A DNA stretch of 5,175 bases from an uncultured Actinomycetes bacterium. GTDB lineage: Bacteria > Actinomycetota > Acidimicrobiia > Acidimicrobiales > RAAP-2. Made by a program: the position numbers and the translations under genes. Shown here piece by piece: positions 1-5,175 of the stretch (positions are counted from its first letter, which is position 1; each line of letters begins with the position of its first letter). The stretch lies in the NCBI GenBank assembly GCA_903830745.1, contig CAIKVF010000091.1, forward strand, positions 1 to 5,175. The letters are read 5' to 3'. The notes beneath the pieces are model-generated. The model was given only the letters and a program-made list of their open reading frames with translations, did no database searches and was not told the origin of the DNA.

Positions 1-500
1 AGTCCGGCTTTGGCGCCAGAGTAAAGATACGCATCGCGGTACACACGCACTGATGCCACGGATGAAATGACAAGAATTCTTCCGCTGCCTTGTGCCACGA
101 GGCGACGTCGAATTTCTCCGAGCGCTGCAACTGGCCAGGTGTAATTCACATCTGCCATGCGAGCTGATCCAAGTGGGTCATTTTCAAGTTCGCGTTGGTT
201 GCAAAGCATGCCAACTGCAATGATCACGAGGTCAACGTTTTCTCCAACCTTGTCAAAGGCTGCAGTGACAACTTCTCCGGCCTTGCTTACGTCTTCTGCC
301 TGGAACAGAAGTGTTTCAGTCTTTGTCGCACCGTACTCTTGTGCTTCTTTTGCGGACTCGTCTAGCAGTTGTTGATTTCTTCCAGCGAGCACGACAGTGT
401 GTGCACGTGCGGTGCAGAGCTTCTTAGTGATGGCGCGTGCAATGTCGGAACTTCCTCCGAGCACGATGACGTTTTGTGGCTGACCAAATGCATTTTCCAT
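1..500 (-). CDS. dprE2: DprE2-like decaprenylphospho-2-keto-ribose reductase (short-chain dehydrogenase), 3' end cut by window
   Basis: This is an NAD(P)H-dependent short-chain dehydrogenase. In mycobacteria DprE2 reduces the 2-keto intermediate made by DprE1 to decaprenylphosphoryl-arabinose. About 167 residues are visible; M. tuberculosis DprE2 has about 254, so roughly a third is missing at the left edge. The N-terminal nucleotide-binding loop reads VIVLGGSSDIA (residues 11-21), a divergent TGxxxGxG motif of the kind seen in DprE2. Residues 94-98 (IAVGM) replace the usual NNAG. The catalytic triad is Ser147, Tyr160 and Lys164 (YSGAK), with the normal 13- and 4-residue spacing. The VNYTWPVAAL stretch (118-127) and the GSGRILVISS stretch also resemble M. 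tuberculosis DprE2. The ATG at 500 lies four bases after the dprE1 stop and has an AGGAAGA ribosome site. A different SDR substrate is possible, but adjacency to dprE1 makes DprE2 the best call. Confidence 0.9.
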   Translation of the reverse strand, partial: MENAFGQPQNVIVLGGSSDIARAITKKLCTARAHTVVLAGRNQQLLDESAKEAQEYGATKTETLLFQAEDVSKAGEVVTAAFDKVGENVDLVIIAVGMLCNQRELENDPLGSARMADVNYTWPVAALGEIRRRLVAQGSGRILVISSVASVRVYRDAYLYSGAKAG

Positions 501-504
501 GTTG

Positions 505-1833
505 CTATCTTCCTATGTGGAGTCGACGACTTAAGTCACTTATGAGGCGGCCTTCAGGGTCAACACGATTTTTTACGTTAAGAAATTCATCAAGACGCGG
601 GTACATCGCACGAACTTTCTCGTGGCTCAGTCTTGCATCCTTGGCGAAGTAAATACGTCCGCCAGCGTTCAGCACCATCTCATCGAGGTCATCTAGTACT
701 TGGGGAAGTGCACTTGGTCCTACGGGAAGGTCAAGTGCAAGTGTCCACCCGGGCATTGGAAATGAAAGCATTCCGTCATTAGAAGGACCGAAGCGCTTCA
801 GCACCGCAAGGAAACTTGGTACCCCAGATGAGGAAAGTCGTTCGATCACCTTGTTCACTGTTTCGCCAGCACTATCTGGAACTGCAAACTGGTACTGCAC
901 AAAGCCACGCTTGCCATAAAGGCGGTTCCAATCACGCACACCATCGAGTGGATGAAAGAATGCTGACAGTGACTGAGGCTGGGCGAGCTTCTTCTTTGGC
1001 GCTGCGCGGAACCACACCTCGTTGAAGGCCTTGATGGTAAGTGAGTTGAGGAGTCCGCTCGGAGCATTAAAGGGGACCAGTAGCTTTGCGGGCTTAGGGC
1101 CTTCGAGTCTCTTCGAGTTGTCACCTTTTTTTGCGTGGTCGCCTCTGGTGAGAATTGCTCGACCCATTGACGAACCCTTCGTCATGCAGTCAACCCACGC
1201 AACAGAGTATTTGTATGCATCGTCGCCACTTTGCATGGCGCTCATTACCGCATCAAGGTTTTCGAATCGTTCGGTGTCAACGAGCATCTGACTTGATTCA
1301 ATCTTCAACATCTGCACGGTGACAGTTGTAATTACTCCAGTGAGCCCCATGCCACCAACCGTGGCCCAGAAGAGTTCAGCATCGTCTTTTGGAGAAATGG
1401 TTACTGCGCCCTTGGGGGTAACGAGTCGCATTTCTAGAACATGGTTACCAAATGATCCATCAACGTGGTGGTTCTTTCCGTGCACGTCTGCAGCCACTGC
1501 GCCACCGAGTGTGACCTGGCGAGTTCCTGGAGTTACTGGAACAAACCAGCCCTGGGGGATAGAGAAACTTAAGAGTTCATCAATTGATGTTCCTGCACCA
1601 ACAGTGACGACACCGTCATTGGAGATGACACCGACACCGTCAAGATCACGATTATCAATAACGGTTCCTCCACCAAGTTGTGCGGCGTCACCGTAACTAC
1701 GACCAAGGCCGCGAGCAATGTACTGCTTGGCGGTACTCATGTCTTTTATGACTTCGAGTTCTGTGGCGGGACTCACTACGTCGCTCACCGAAGGTGAGGT
1801 GCGCCCCCACCCGTACAGAGTTTCTTTGCTCAT
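505..1833 (-). CDS. dprE1: DprE1-like decaprenylphosphoryl-beta-D-ribose 2'-oxidase (FAD-dependent)
   Basis: This flavoprotein oxidises the 2'-hydroxyl of decaprenylphosphoryl-ribose to the 2-keto form, the first half of the epimerisation completed by DprE2. The protein is 442 residues from the chosen start (M. tuberculosis: 461). The FAD-binding (PCMH-type) domain is N-terminal: ARGLGRSYGD at 40-49, a GGG-VID segment after it, and HGKNHHVDGSFGNHV at 118-132, which contains the conserved flavin/active-site histidines. The C-terminal half carries QYQFAVP (313-319), Lys345 in FLAVLKRFGP (M. tuberculosis Lys367), the PGWTLALD loop (361-368) and Lys398 in FAKD (M. tuberculosis Lys418). Ala366 replaces the mycobacterial Cys387. 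The start at 1833 is preferred because ATGA overlaps the ubiA stop and AGGAA sits seven bases upstream. An in-frame ATG at 1866 would add 11 residues inside ubiA and has no comparable support. A run of seven A's encodes Lys235-Lys236. Confidence 0.95.
   Translation of the reverse strand: MSKETLYGWGRTSPSVSDVVSPATELEVIKDMSTAKQYIARGLGRSYGDAAQLGGGTVIDNRDLDGVGVISNDGVVTVGAGTSIDELLSFSIPQGWFVPVTPGTRQVTLGGAVAADVHGKNHHVDGSFGNHVLEMRLVTPKGAVTISPKDDAELFWATVGGMGLTGVITTVTVQMLKIESSQMLVDTERFENLDAVMSAMQSGDDAYKYSVAWVDCMTKGSSMGRAILTRGDHAKKGDNSKRLEGPKPAKLLVPFNAPSGLLNSLTIKAFNEVWFRAAPKKKLAQPQSLSAFFHPLDGVRDWNRLYGKRGFVQYQFAVPDSAGETVNKVIERLSSSGVPSFLAVLKRFGPSNDGMLSFPMPGWTLALDLPVGPSALPQVLDDLDEMVLNAGGRIYFAKDARLSHEKVRAMYPRLDEFLNVKNRVDPEGRLISDLSRRLHIGR
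508..514 (-). promoter_or_regulatory. Ribosome binding site of dprE2
   Basis: AGGAAGA on the minus strand lies inside the last codons of dprE1, seven bases upstream of the ATG at 500. It fixes the dprE2 start and implies translation coupled to the end of dprE1. Confidence 0.7.
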
Positions 1834-2738
1834 CCGTAGATTCCTATGTACACAAGTGCAATCCAAATGAGTCCGAGCACCTGTACAACACGGTCGTGCA
1901 GCACGAGGTCTTCTGGTGACTGGCCGTTTCCTGCTGACGCAGATCGCATGATGAACAGAATCGCAAACACCACTGGGATCACGGTGAGGCGAATTGGAAC
2001 AATGTTGTGGTGCACTGACGAAAGTCCCGTTGAGGAAGTATCAAAAGCCCAGAGGCAGTAACCAGTTACAACAACTGTTGCGCACATGGTGAGTGCGGAG
2101 TGCAGAAACTGCGGCGTGTACTCAGAGAGAACTTTGCGTGTTCCACTTACGCCCACGCTCTGTAGCTCGCTTGAGCGCTTGCCCGTGACGAGAAATAGTG
2201 CGCCGAAGGAAATAACGACGAGGAACCACGTTGATACAAAAATGTGTGACGCCACTGCACCGGCGTAGGCGCGAAGAAAGAAGCCACTCGCCACTGCACC
2301 GAACTCGAGTACTGGAACTTGCTTTAAGAACAATGAGTATGAGATTGAAATAACGAAATACAGCCCGAGAATCAAGAGCAGACCTTGTGGGTGCCAGATT
2401 GCAAATGGAATAGTGAAGGCAATGATTGTGAGAACTAAGGAAGCGGCGTACGCCACTGATTTTGAAAGCTCCCCGGACGCAATTGCGCGGTACTGCTTTT
2501 TAGGGTGCAGGCGGTCTTGGTCGATGTCTCGTAGATCATTGAGAATGTAAATGGCTGAAGAGAGCGCGCAGAACGACACAAACGCTGCACCGGTATGGCG
2601 AAGCACACCCGCATTGTGAAGCTGCCCGGCGGCGGCGGGGGCAATACCTATAAGGACGTTCTTTACCCACTGGACAGGGCGCATCGCAGAAATTAGGGCG
2701 CGGACTTGGCCTCTGGGGGTCTGTGGGTTACGGCTCAC
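1830..2738 (-). CDS. ubiA: UbiA-family decaprenyl-phosphate phosphoribosyltransferase (DPPR synthase)
   Basis: This is an integral-membrane prenyltransferase-family enzyme. The M. tuberculosis homologue (Rv3806c) transfers 5-phosphoribose from PRPP to decaprenyl phosphate, committing it to arabinan precursor synthesis. At 302 residues it is the same length as that protein. MRPVQWVKNVL (19-29) matches the family's N-terminal signature. The first Asp-rich, Mg2+-binding motif is NDLRDIDQDRLHP (67-79; Asp68, Asp71, Asp75). The second-motif region is GKRSSEL (186-192), where M. tuberculosis has GKRYAEL. A late PEDLVLHDRVVQ segment (275-286) is also conserved. About nine hydrophobic spans are visible, for example 51-66, 94-114, 118-139, 143-165, 169-185, 211-231, 245-265 and 285-301. 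The start is GTG; an in-frame TAA lies nine codons upstream with no other usable start between. No Shine-Dalgarno site is obvious. It is the first gene of the minus-strand operon. The polyprenyl chain length used here cannot be told from sequence. Confidence 0.93.
   Translation of the reverse strand: MSRNPQTPRGQVRALISAMRPVQWVKNVLIGIAPAAAGQLHNAGVLRHTGAAFVSFCALSSAIYILNDLRDIDQDRLHPKKQYRAIASGELSKSVAYAASLVLTIIAFTIPFAIWHPQGLLLILGLYFVISISYSLFLKQVPVLEFGAVASGFFLRAYAGAVASHIFVSTWFLVVISFGALFLVTGKRSSELQSVGVSGTRKVLSEYTPQFLHSALTMCATVVVTGYCLWAFDTSSTGLSSVHHNIVPIRLTVIPVVFAILFIMRSASAGNGQSPEDLVLHDRVVQVLGLIWIALVYIGIYG
1841..1845 (-). promoter_or_regulatory. Ribosome binding site of dprE1
   Basis: AGGAA on the minus strand, within the last codons of ubiA and seven bases before the ATG at 1833. 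It decides between the two possible dprE1 starts and, with the ATGA stop/start overlap, suggests translational coupling to ubiA. Confidence 0.7.
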
Positions 2739-2745
2739 CCCACTA

Positions 2746-2751
2746 ACGCTA
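2746..2751 (-). promoter_or_regulatory. Candidate -10 element of the ubiA operon
   Basis: TAGCGT on the minus strand fits the actinobacterial TAnnnT pattern and ends seven bases before the GTG at 2738. Transcription would then start at or next to the start codon, giving a leaderless mRNA. This is inferred from spacing only; the motif is short and common. Confidence 0.3.
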
Positions 2752-2806
2752 CTAACTGGTAATTACTTAGAGTTTCCACTTGGAAATGACCAGTCTTTAG
2801 GCCATC

Positions 2807-2812
2807 TATGCT
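2807..2812 (+). promoter_or_regulatory. Candidate -10 element of the cobalamin-protein/sucCD operon
   Basis: TATGCT fits TAnnnT. It overlaps the immediate upstream region of the ATG at 2815 and ends eight bases before the in-frame ATG at 2821. If used, transcription would begin near 2819-2821, making 2821 the likely leaderless start. No matching -35 hexamer at standard spacing was seen. Confidence 0.3.
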
Positions 2813-2814
2813 GA

Positions 2815-3234
2815 ATGGCGATGGAGCGCACATATCGAGTCGTAGTAGCCAAACCTGGCCTTGATGGCCATGACCGTGGCGCCAAAGTTATAGCTCGCGC
2901 GCTTCGTGACGCCGGGTTTGAAGTTGTCTACACCGGACTTCACCAGACACCCGAGCAAATTGTGCAAGCAGTCATTCAAGAAGACGCTGACGCGCTTGGG
3001 CTCTCGCTACTTTCTGGTGCTCACCTCGTTCTCGTTCCTCGAATCTTTGACCTCCTAAAGGCCAATGGCCGTGAAGACGTGTTGCTACTTGTTGGTGGCA
3101 TCATTCCGGAAGACGACATTCCTTCGCTTGAAAAGTTAGGTGTAGCTCGAGTATTTACTCCGGGCTCATCACTTGGAGAGATCGGTACGTGGCTCGAGTC
3201 TGCACTCGACGCACGTGAAAAATCGCAGTTGTAG
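2815..3234 (+). CDS. Stand-alone cobalamin-binding domain protein, acyl-CoA mutase small-subunit type
   Basis: This 139-residue protein is almost entirely one B12-binding Rossmann-like domain, like the C-terminal domain of methylmalonyl-CoA mutase. It carries the base-off/His-on signature: Asp17-x-His19-x-x-Gly22 in [12 protein letters not shown] (His19 would ligate cobalt), Ser64-x-Leu66 in [10 protein letters not shown], and Gly94-Gly95 in LLVGGIIPE. It lacks a TIM barrel, so it must pair with a separate catalytic large subunit, which is not in this window. The family includes small subunits of methylmalonyl-, isobutyryl- and 2-hydroxyisobutyryl-CoA mutases, and sequence alone does not separate them here. 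Its place 37 bases upstream of sucC favours a methylmalonyl-CoA/succinyl-CoA role, but that is inference. ATG codons at 2815 and 2821 are both possible starts; neither has a clear ribosome site, and 2821 suits a leaderless transcript better. Confidence 0.88.
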   Translation: MAMERTYRVVVAKPGLDGHDRGAKVIARALRDAGFEVVYTGLHQTPEQIVQAVIQEDADALGLSLLSGAHLVLVPRIFDLLKANGREDVLLLVGGIIPEDDIPSLEKLGVARVFTPGSSLGEIGTWLESALDAREKSQL

Positions 3235-3256
3235 TTCCTCGTTTTATCCCCCAGCA

Positions 3257-3271
3257 ATGAAAGAAAATTAA
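3257..3271 (+). other. Four-codon mini-ORF abutting the sucC start
   Basis: ATG AAA GAA AAT TAA is followed directly by the sucC ATG at 3272, in the same frame. It lies in the 37-base gap after the cobalamin-protein gene. The same bases supply the only purine-rich (GAAAG, 3259-3263) ribosome-site candidate for sucC, so this may be a chance result of an A-rich leader. No terminator hairpin is seen in this gap, so readthrough into sucC is likely. Confidence 0.2.
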
Positions 3272-4411
3272 ATGGACCTTTTTGAATATCAAGGCAAGCA
3301 GTATTTCTCGCGTTACGGCATTGCAGTATCGCCTGGTGACGTTGCAGACACAGTTGAAGAAGCTGTTGCTGTTGCTGAGCGCATTGGCTACCCAGTTGTT
3401 GTTAAGGCGCAGGTAAAAGTTGGTGGCCGTGGAAAAGCTGGTGGAGTAAAGCTCGCTGACAACATTGACGAAGTTCGACTTCACGCTGGAAACATTCTTG
3501 GACTCGACATCAAGGGTCACATTGTTCGTCGTATCTGGATTGAACGCTCGAGTGACATCTCGAAGGAGTACTACGCATCGTTCACACTTGACCGCCCTAA
3601 CAAGACACACCTCGGAATGTTGAGTGCGCAAGGTGGCGTTGAGATTGAAGTTGTTGCAGAAGAGAACCCTGACGCCATTGCGTTCTTGTCCATTGATCCA
3701 GTTCGTGGACTCGACATTGAAACGTCACGTCGCTGGGTTGCTGAAGCAAATCTCGATGAAGTTGCTCGCGAACAAGCTGCACAGATTCTTGTGAAGCTCT
3801 ACGAGTGCTACACCCAAGGTGACTGCGACCTCGCAGAAATCAACCCACTTATTCTCACCCCCGACAACAAAGTTCACGCGCTTGACGCGAAGGTGACTTT
3901 GGACGAGAACGCTTCGTACCGTCACCCAGAATGGGAAGAGTACCGCGCCACAGAAACTGAGGACCCTCGCGAAAAGATGGCGAAGGAAAAAGGACTTAAC
4001 TACATAGGTCTCGACGGTGACGTTGGAATTATTGCTAACGGTGCGGGACTCGCAATGTCAACGCTCGACGTTGTTAACCAGGTAGGAGGCAGTGCCGCAA
4101 ACTTCCTCGACATTGGTGGTGGAGCTAACGCTGACGTTATGGCTTCAGCACTCGAAGTTATTAACTCTGACCCGAAGGTGAAAGTCATCTTTGTAAACAT
4201 CTTCGGAGGAATCACCCGTGTCGATGACGTTGCAAACGGTGTTCTAGAAGCACTTAAGCGCGTAAAGATCGATGCACCAATTGTTCTTCGACTCGATGGA
4301 ACAAACGCAGTTGAGGGACGCTCAATTTTGGCCCCTCACCTCAACAGCAAATTAGTTATGGAACCCACAATGTTGGACGCCGCACGCAGTGCCGTGGCCT
4401 TCACAAAATAA
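3272..4411 (+). CDS. sucC: Succinyl-CoA synthetase beta subunit (ADP/GDP-forming)
   Basis: With SucD this enzyme interconverts succinyl-CoA plus NDP and phosphate with succinate, CoA and NTP, the substrate-level phosphorylation step of the TCA cycle. The protein is complete at 379 residues (E. coli SucC: 388). An N-terminal ATP-grasp domain starts with MDLFEYQGKQYF. It includes Lys45 in VVVKAQV, the Gly-rich GGRGKAGGVK (51-60), and the metal-binding pair Asn191 (AEINPL) and Asp205 (LDAKV). The C-terminal CoA-ligase domain has GIIANGAGLAMSTLD (252-266), FLDIGGGA (278-285), VNIFGGITR (308-316) and LRLDGTNAVEGR (339-350), which contribute to the succinate and phosphohistidine sites. The start is fixed by a TAA immediately upstream in frame. 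Whether ATP or GTP is preferred was not resolved. sucD follows nine bases after the stop. Confidence 0.97.
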   Translation: MDLFEYQGKQYFSRYGIAVSPGDVADTVEEAVAVAERIGYPVVVKAQVKVGGRGKAGGVKLADNIDEVRLHAGNILGLDIKGHIVRRIWIERSSDISKEYYASFTLDRPNKTHLGMLSAQGGVEIEVVAEENPDAIAFLSIDPVRGLDIETSRRWVAEANLDEVAREQAAQILVKLYECYTQGDCDLAEINPLILTPDNKVHALDAKVTLDENASYRHPEWEEYRATETEDPREKMAKEKGLNYIGLDGDVGIIANGAGLAMSTLDVVNQVGGSAANFLDIGGGANADVMASALEVINSDPKVKVIFVNIFGGITRVDDVANGVLEALKRVKIDAPIVLRLDGTNAVEGRSILAPHLNSKLVMEPTMLDAARSAVAFTK

Positions 4412-4414
4412 GGA
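4410..4414 (+). promoter_or_regulatory. Ribosome binding site of sucD
   Basis: AAGGA overlaps the sucC TAA stop and lies six bases before the sucD ATG at 4421, a standard spacing. It supports the start choice and co-translation with sucC. Confidence 0.75.
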
Positions 4415-4420
4415 CTGAAG

Positions 4421-5175
4421 ATGAGTATTTTTGTAGACGAAAACACCAAGGTAATTGTTCAAGGCATCACCGGAGGACAGGGACGCTTTCACGGGCTACG
4501 TAACCGTGACTACGGCACCAAGATTGTTGGTGGAGTAACTCCAGGCAAGGGTGGCACTGACGTTGACGGCATTCCTGTTTTCAACACAGTGAAAGAAGCA
4601 GTAGCGGCGACTGGTGCAACTGCATCGTTCGTATCAGTTCCACCAAAGTTTGCTGCAGCAGCAATTCTTGAAGCTGCTGAAGGTGGCATCACGTTCATTG
4701 TTTGCATCACTGAAGGAATTCCTGCACACGATGAAGCAGTGACCTACAACCGACTCGTTGAAGAGTACCCAGGCGTTCGACTTCTTGGTCCTAACTGCCC
4801 AGGCATCATCAGCCCCGGAAAATGCAACATTGGAATTACTTCTGGTGACATTGCGCTTCCTGGTGGACCGGTTGGAATTGTTTCCAGGTCTGGAACACTT
4901 ACCTACCAAGCACTGCACGAACTCAGCCAGCAAGGCATTGGCCAGACCACATGTGTAGGAATCGGTGGAGACCCAGTTCCTGGAACGAACTTCATTGACT
5001 GCCTCGCAGCATTCGAAGCTGACCCTGAAACAAAGGCCGTCATGATGATTGGTGAAATCGGTGGTTCTGAAGAAGAGCGTGCTGCTGAATGGATCAAAGC
5101 CAACATGACCAAGCCAGTTGTGTCCTACATTGCGGGTGTTACTGCTCCTCCGGGAAAGAAGATGGGTCACGCTGG
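4421..5175 (+). CDS. sucD: Succinyl-CoA synthetase alpha subunit, 3' end cut by window
   Basis: This is the CoA-binding and phosphohistidine-carrying partner of SucC. About 251 residues are visible of a family length near 290. The N-terminal CoA-binding Rossmann domain has [14 protein letters not shown] (11-24) and [19 protein letters not shown]. It continues with ITEGIP and [12 protein letters not shown], then [28 protein letters not shown] and the [11 protein letters not shown] segment that holds the glutamate interacting with the active-site histidine. The catalytic histidine is His250 in KKMGHAG (codon 5168-5170), matching E. coli His246, and falls just inside the window. The N-terminal region follows the E. 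coli-like pattern (QGxFH, then [14 protein letters not shown] without insertion) rather than the longer mycobacterial form. No lesion is seen in the visible part. Confidence 0.97.
   Translation, partial: MSIFVDENTKVIVQGITGGQGRFHGLRNRDYGTKIVGGVTPGKGGTDVDGIPVFNTVKEAVAATGATASFVSVPPKFAAAAILEAAEGGITFIVCITEGIPAHDEAVTYNRLVEEYPGVRLLGPNCPGIISPGKCNIGITSGDIALPGGPVGIVSRSGTLTYQALHELSQQGIGQTTCVGIGGDPVPGTNFIDCLAAFEADPETKAVMMIGEIGGSEEERAAEWIKANMTKPVVSYIAGVTAPPGKKMGHA

Larger units (their letters stand above)
2739..2814. promoter_or_regulatory. Divergent intergenic region with inverted repeats
   Basis: These 76 bases separate the starts of ubiA (minus) and the cobalamin-binding protein gene (plus), so promoters for both directions must lie here or inside the genes. 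It contains TTTCC-ACTT-GGAAA (2773-2786), a perfect 5-base inverted repeat. Around this lies a wider pair, ACTGGT (2755-2760) and ACCAGT (2789-2794). GTAATTAC (2759-2766) is an 8-base palindrome. These could be an operator, but no known binding site was recognised. No good -35 hexamer was found for either direction. Confidence 0.55.

Noticed and set aside
1319..1696. 125-codon plus-strand open frame opposite dprE1
   Set aside because: It is Ser/Thr/Pro-rich and unlike any known protein, and lies opposite the highly conserved FAD-binding domain of dprE1; shadow frame.
1834..1866. Eleven-residue N-terminal extension of DprE1 from the ATG at 1866
   Set aside because: It would lie wholly inside the ubiA coding region and lacks a well-placed ribosome site, whereas the ATG at 1833 has AGGAA at seven bases and a classic ATGA overlap.
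2624..2645. GC-rich GGC-repeat patch within otherwise balanced sequence
   Set aside because: It encodes the Ala-rich APAAAG segment of a UbiA membrane span; ordinary coding explanation, no repeat array.
3235..3271. Possible terminator between the B12-protein gene and sucC
   Set aside because: No stem-loop or T-run in the right orientation was found in these 37 bases; co-transcription is more likely.
3155..3631. 158-codon open frame on the minus strand, opposite the end of the B12 gene and the start of sucC
   Set aside because: It spans two well-supported genes and an intergenic gap on the other strand, has no recognisable domain, and is explained by the codon use of sucC leaving an antisense frame open.
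4634..5170. 178-codon open frame on the minus strand opposite sucD
   Set aside because: sucD is certain here, with its motifs intact through the catalytic histidine. The antisense product has no family features and an odd Ser/Asn/Arg-rich composition typical of shadow frames.

Overview
The window looks like part of an actinobacterial chromosome with close to 50% G+C (estimated by counting sample lines). It holds six protein genes in two back-to-back sets. Both ends of the window cut through a gene. I saw no RNA gene, mobile element, CRISPR array or convincing terminator.

Left half, minus strand (2738 down to 1): a compact set in the order ubiA, dprE1, dprE2. The products match the mycobacterial route to decaprenylphosphoryl-arabinose (DPA), the lipid-linked arabinose donor for cell-wall arabinan. 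UbiA joins phosphoribosyl pyrophosphate (PRPP) to a polyprenyl phosphate. After dephosphorylation, the DprE1/DprE2 pair epimerises the ribose to arabinose. ubiA and dprE1 overlap by four bases (ATGA), dprE1 and dprE2 are four bases apart, and both downstream genes have a ribosome binding site inside the end of the previous gene, so this is a tightly coupled operon. DprE1 has Ala where Mycobacterium tuberculosis has Cys387, the residue attacked by benzothiazinone drugs.

Centre (2739-2814): a 76-base divergent intergenic region with short inverted repeats. The first gene on each side lacks a clear Shine-Dalgarno site but has a TAnnnT hexamer close to its start codon, which suggests leaderless transcripts.

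Right half, plus strand (2815 to 5175): a stand-alone cobalamin-binding domain of the methylmalonyl-CoA mutase family, then sucC and sucD (succinyl-CoA synthetase beta and alpha; sucD runs off the end). If the cobalamin protein is the small subunit of a methylmalonyl-CoA mutase, the set links propionyl-CoA degradation to the TCA cycle: the mutase makes succinyl-CoA and SucCD turns it into succinate with nucleotide triphosphate formation. The catalytic large mutase subunit is not in the window.

Organism: the DPA route points to Actinobacteria. G+C near 50% and a SucD unlike the mycobacterial form argue against a typical Mycobacterium or Corynebacterium. A lower-GC aquatic actinobacterium (for example an Acidimicrobiia-like lineage) is plausible but only inferred. 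I see known families in an informative arrangement, not a wholly new system.
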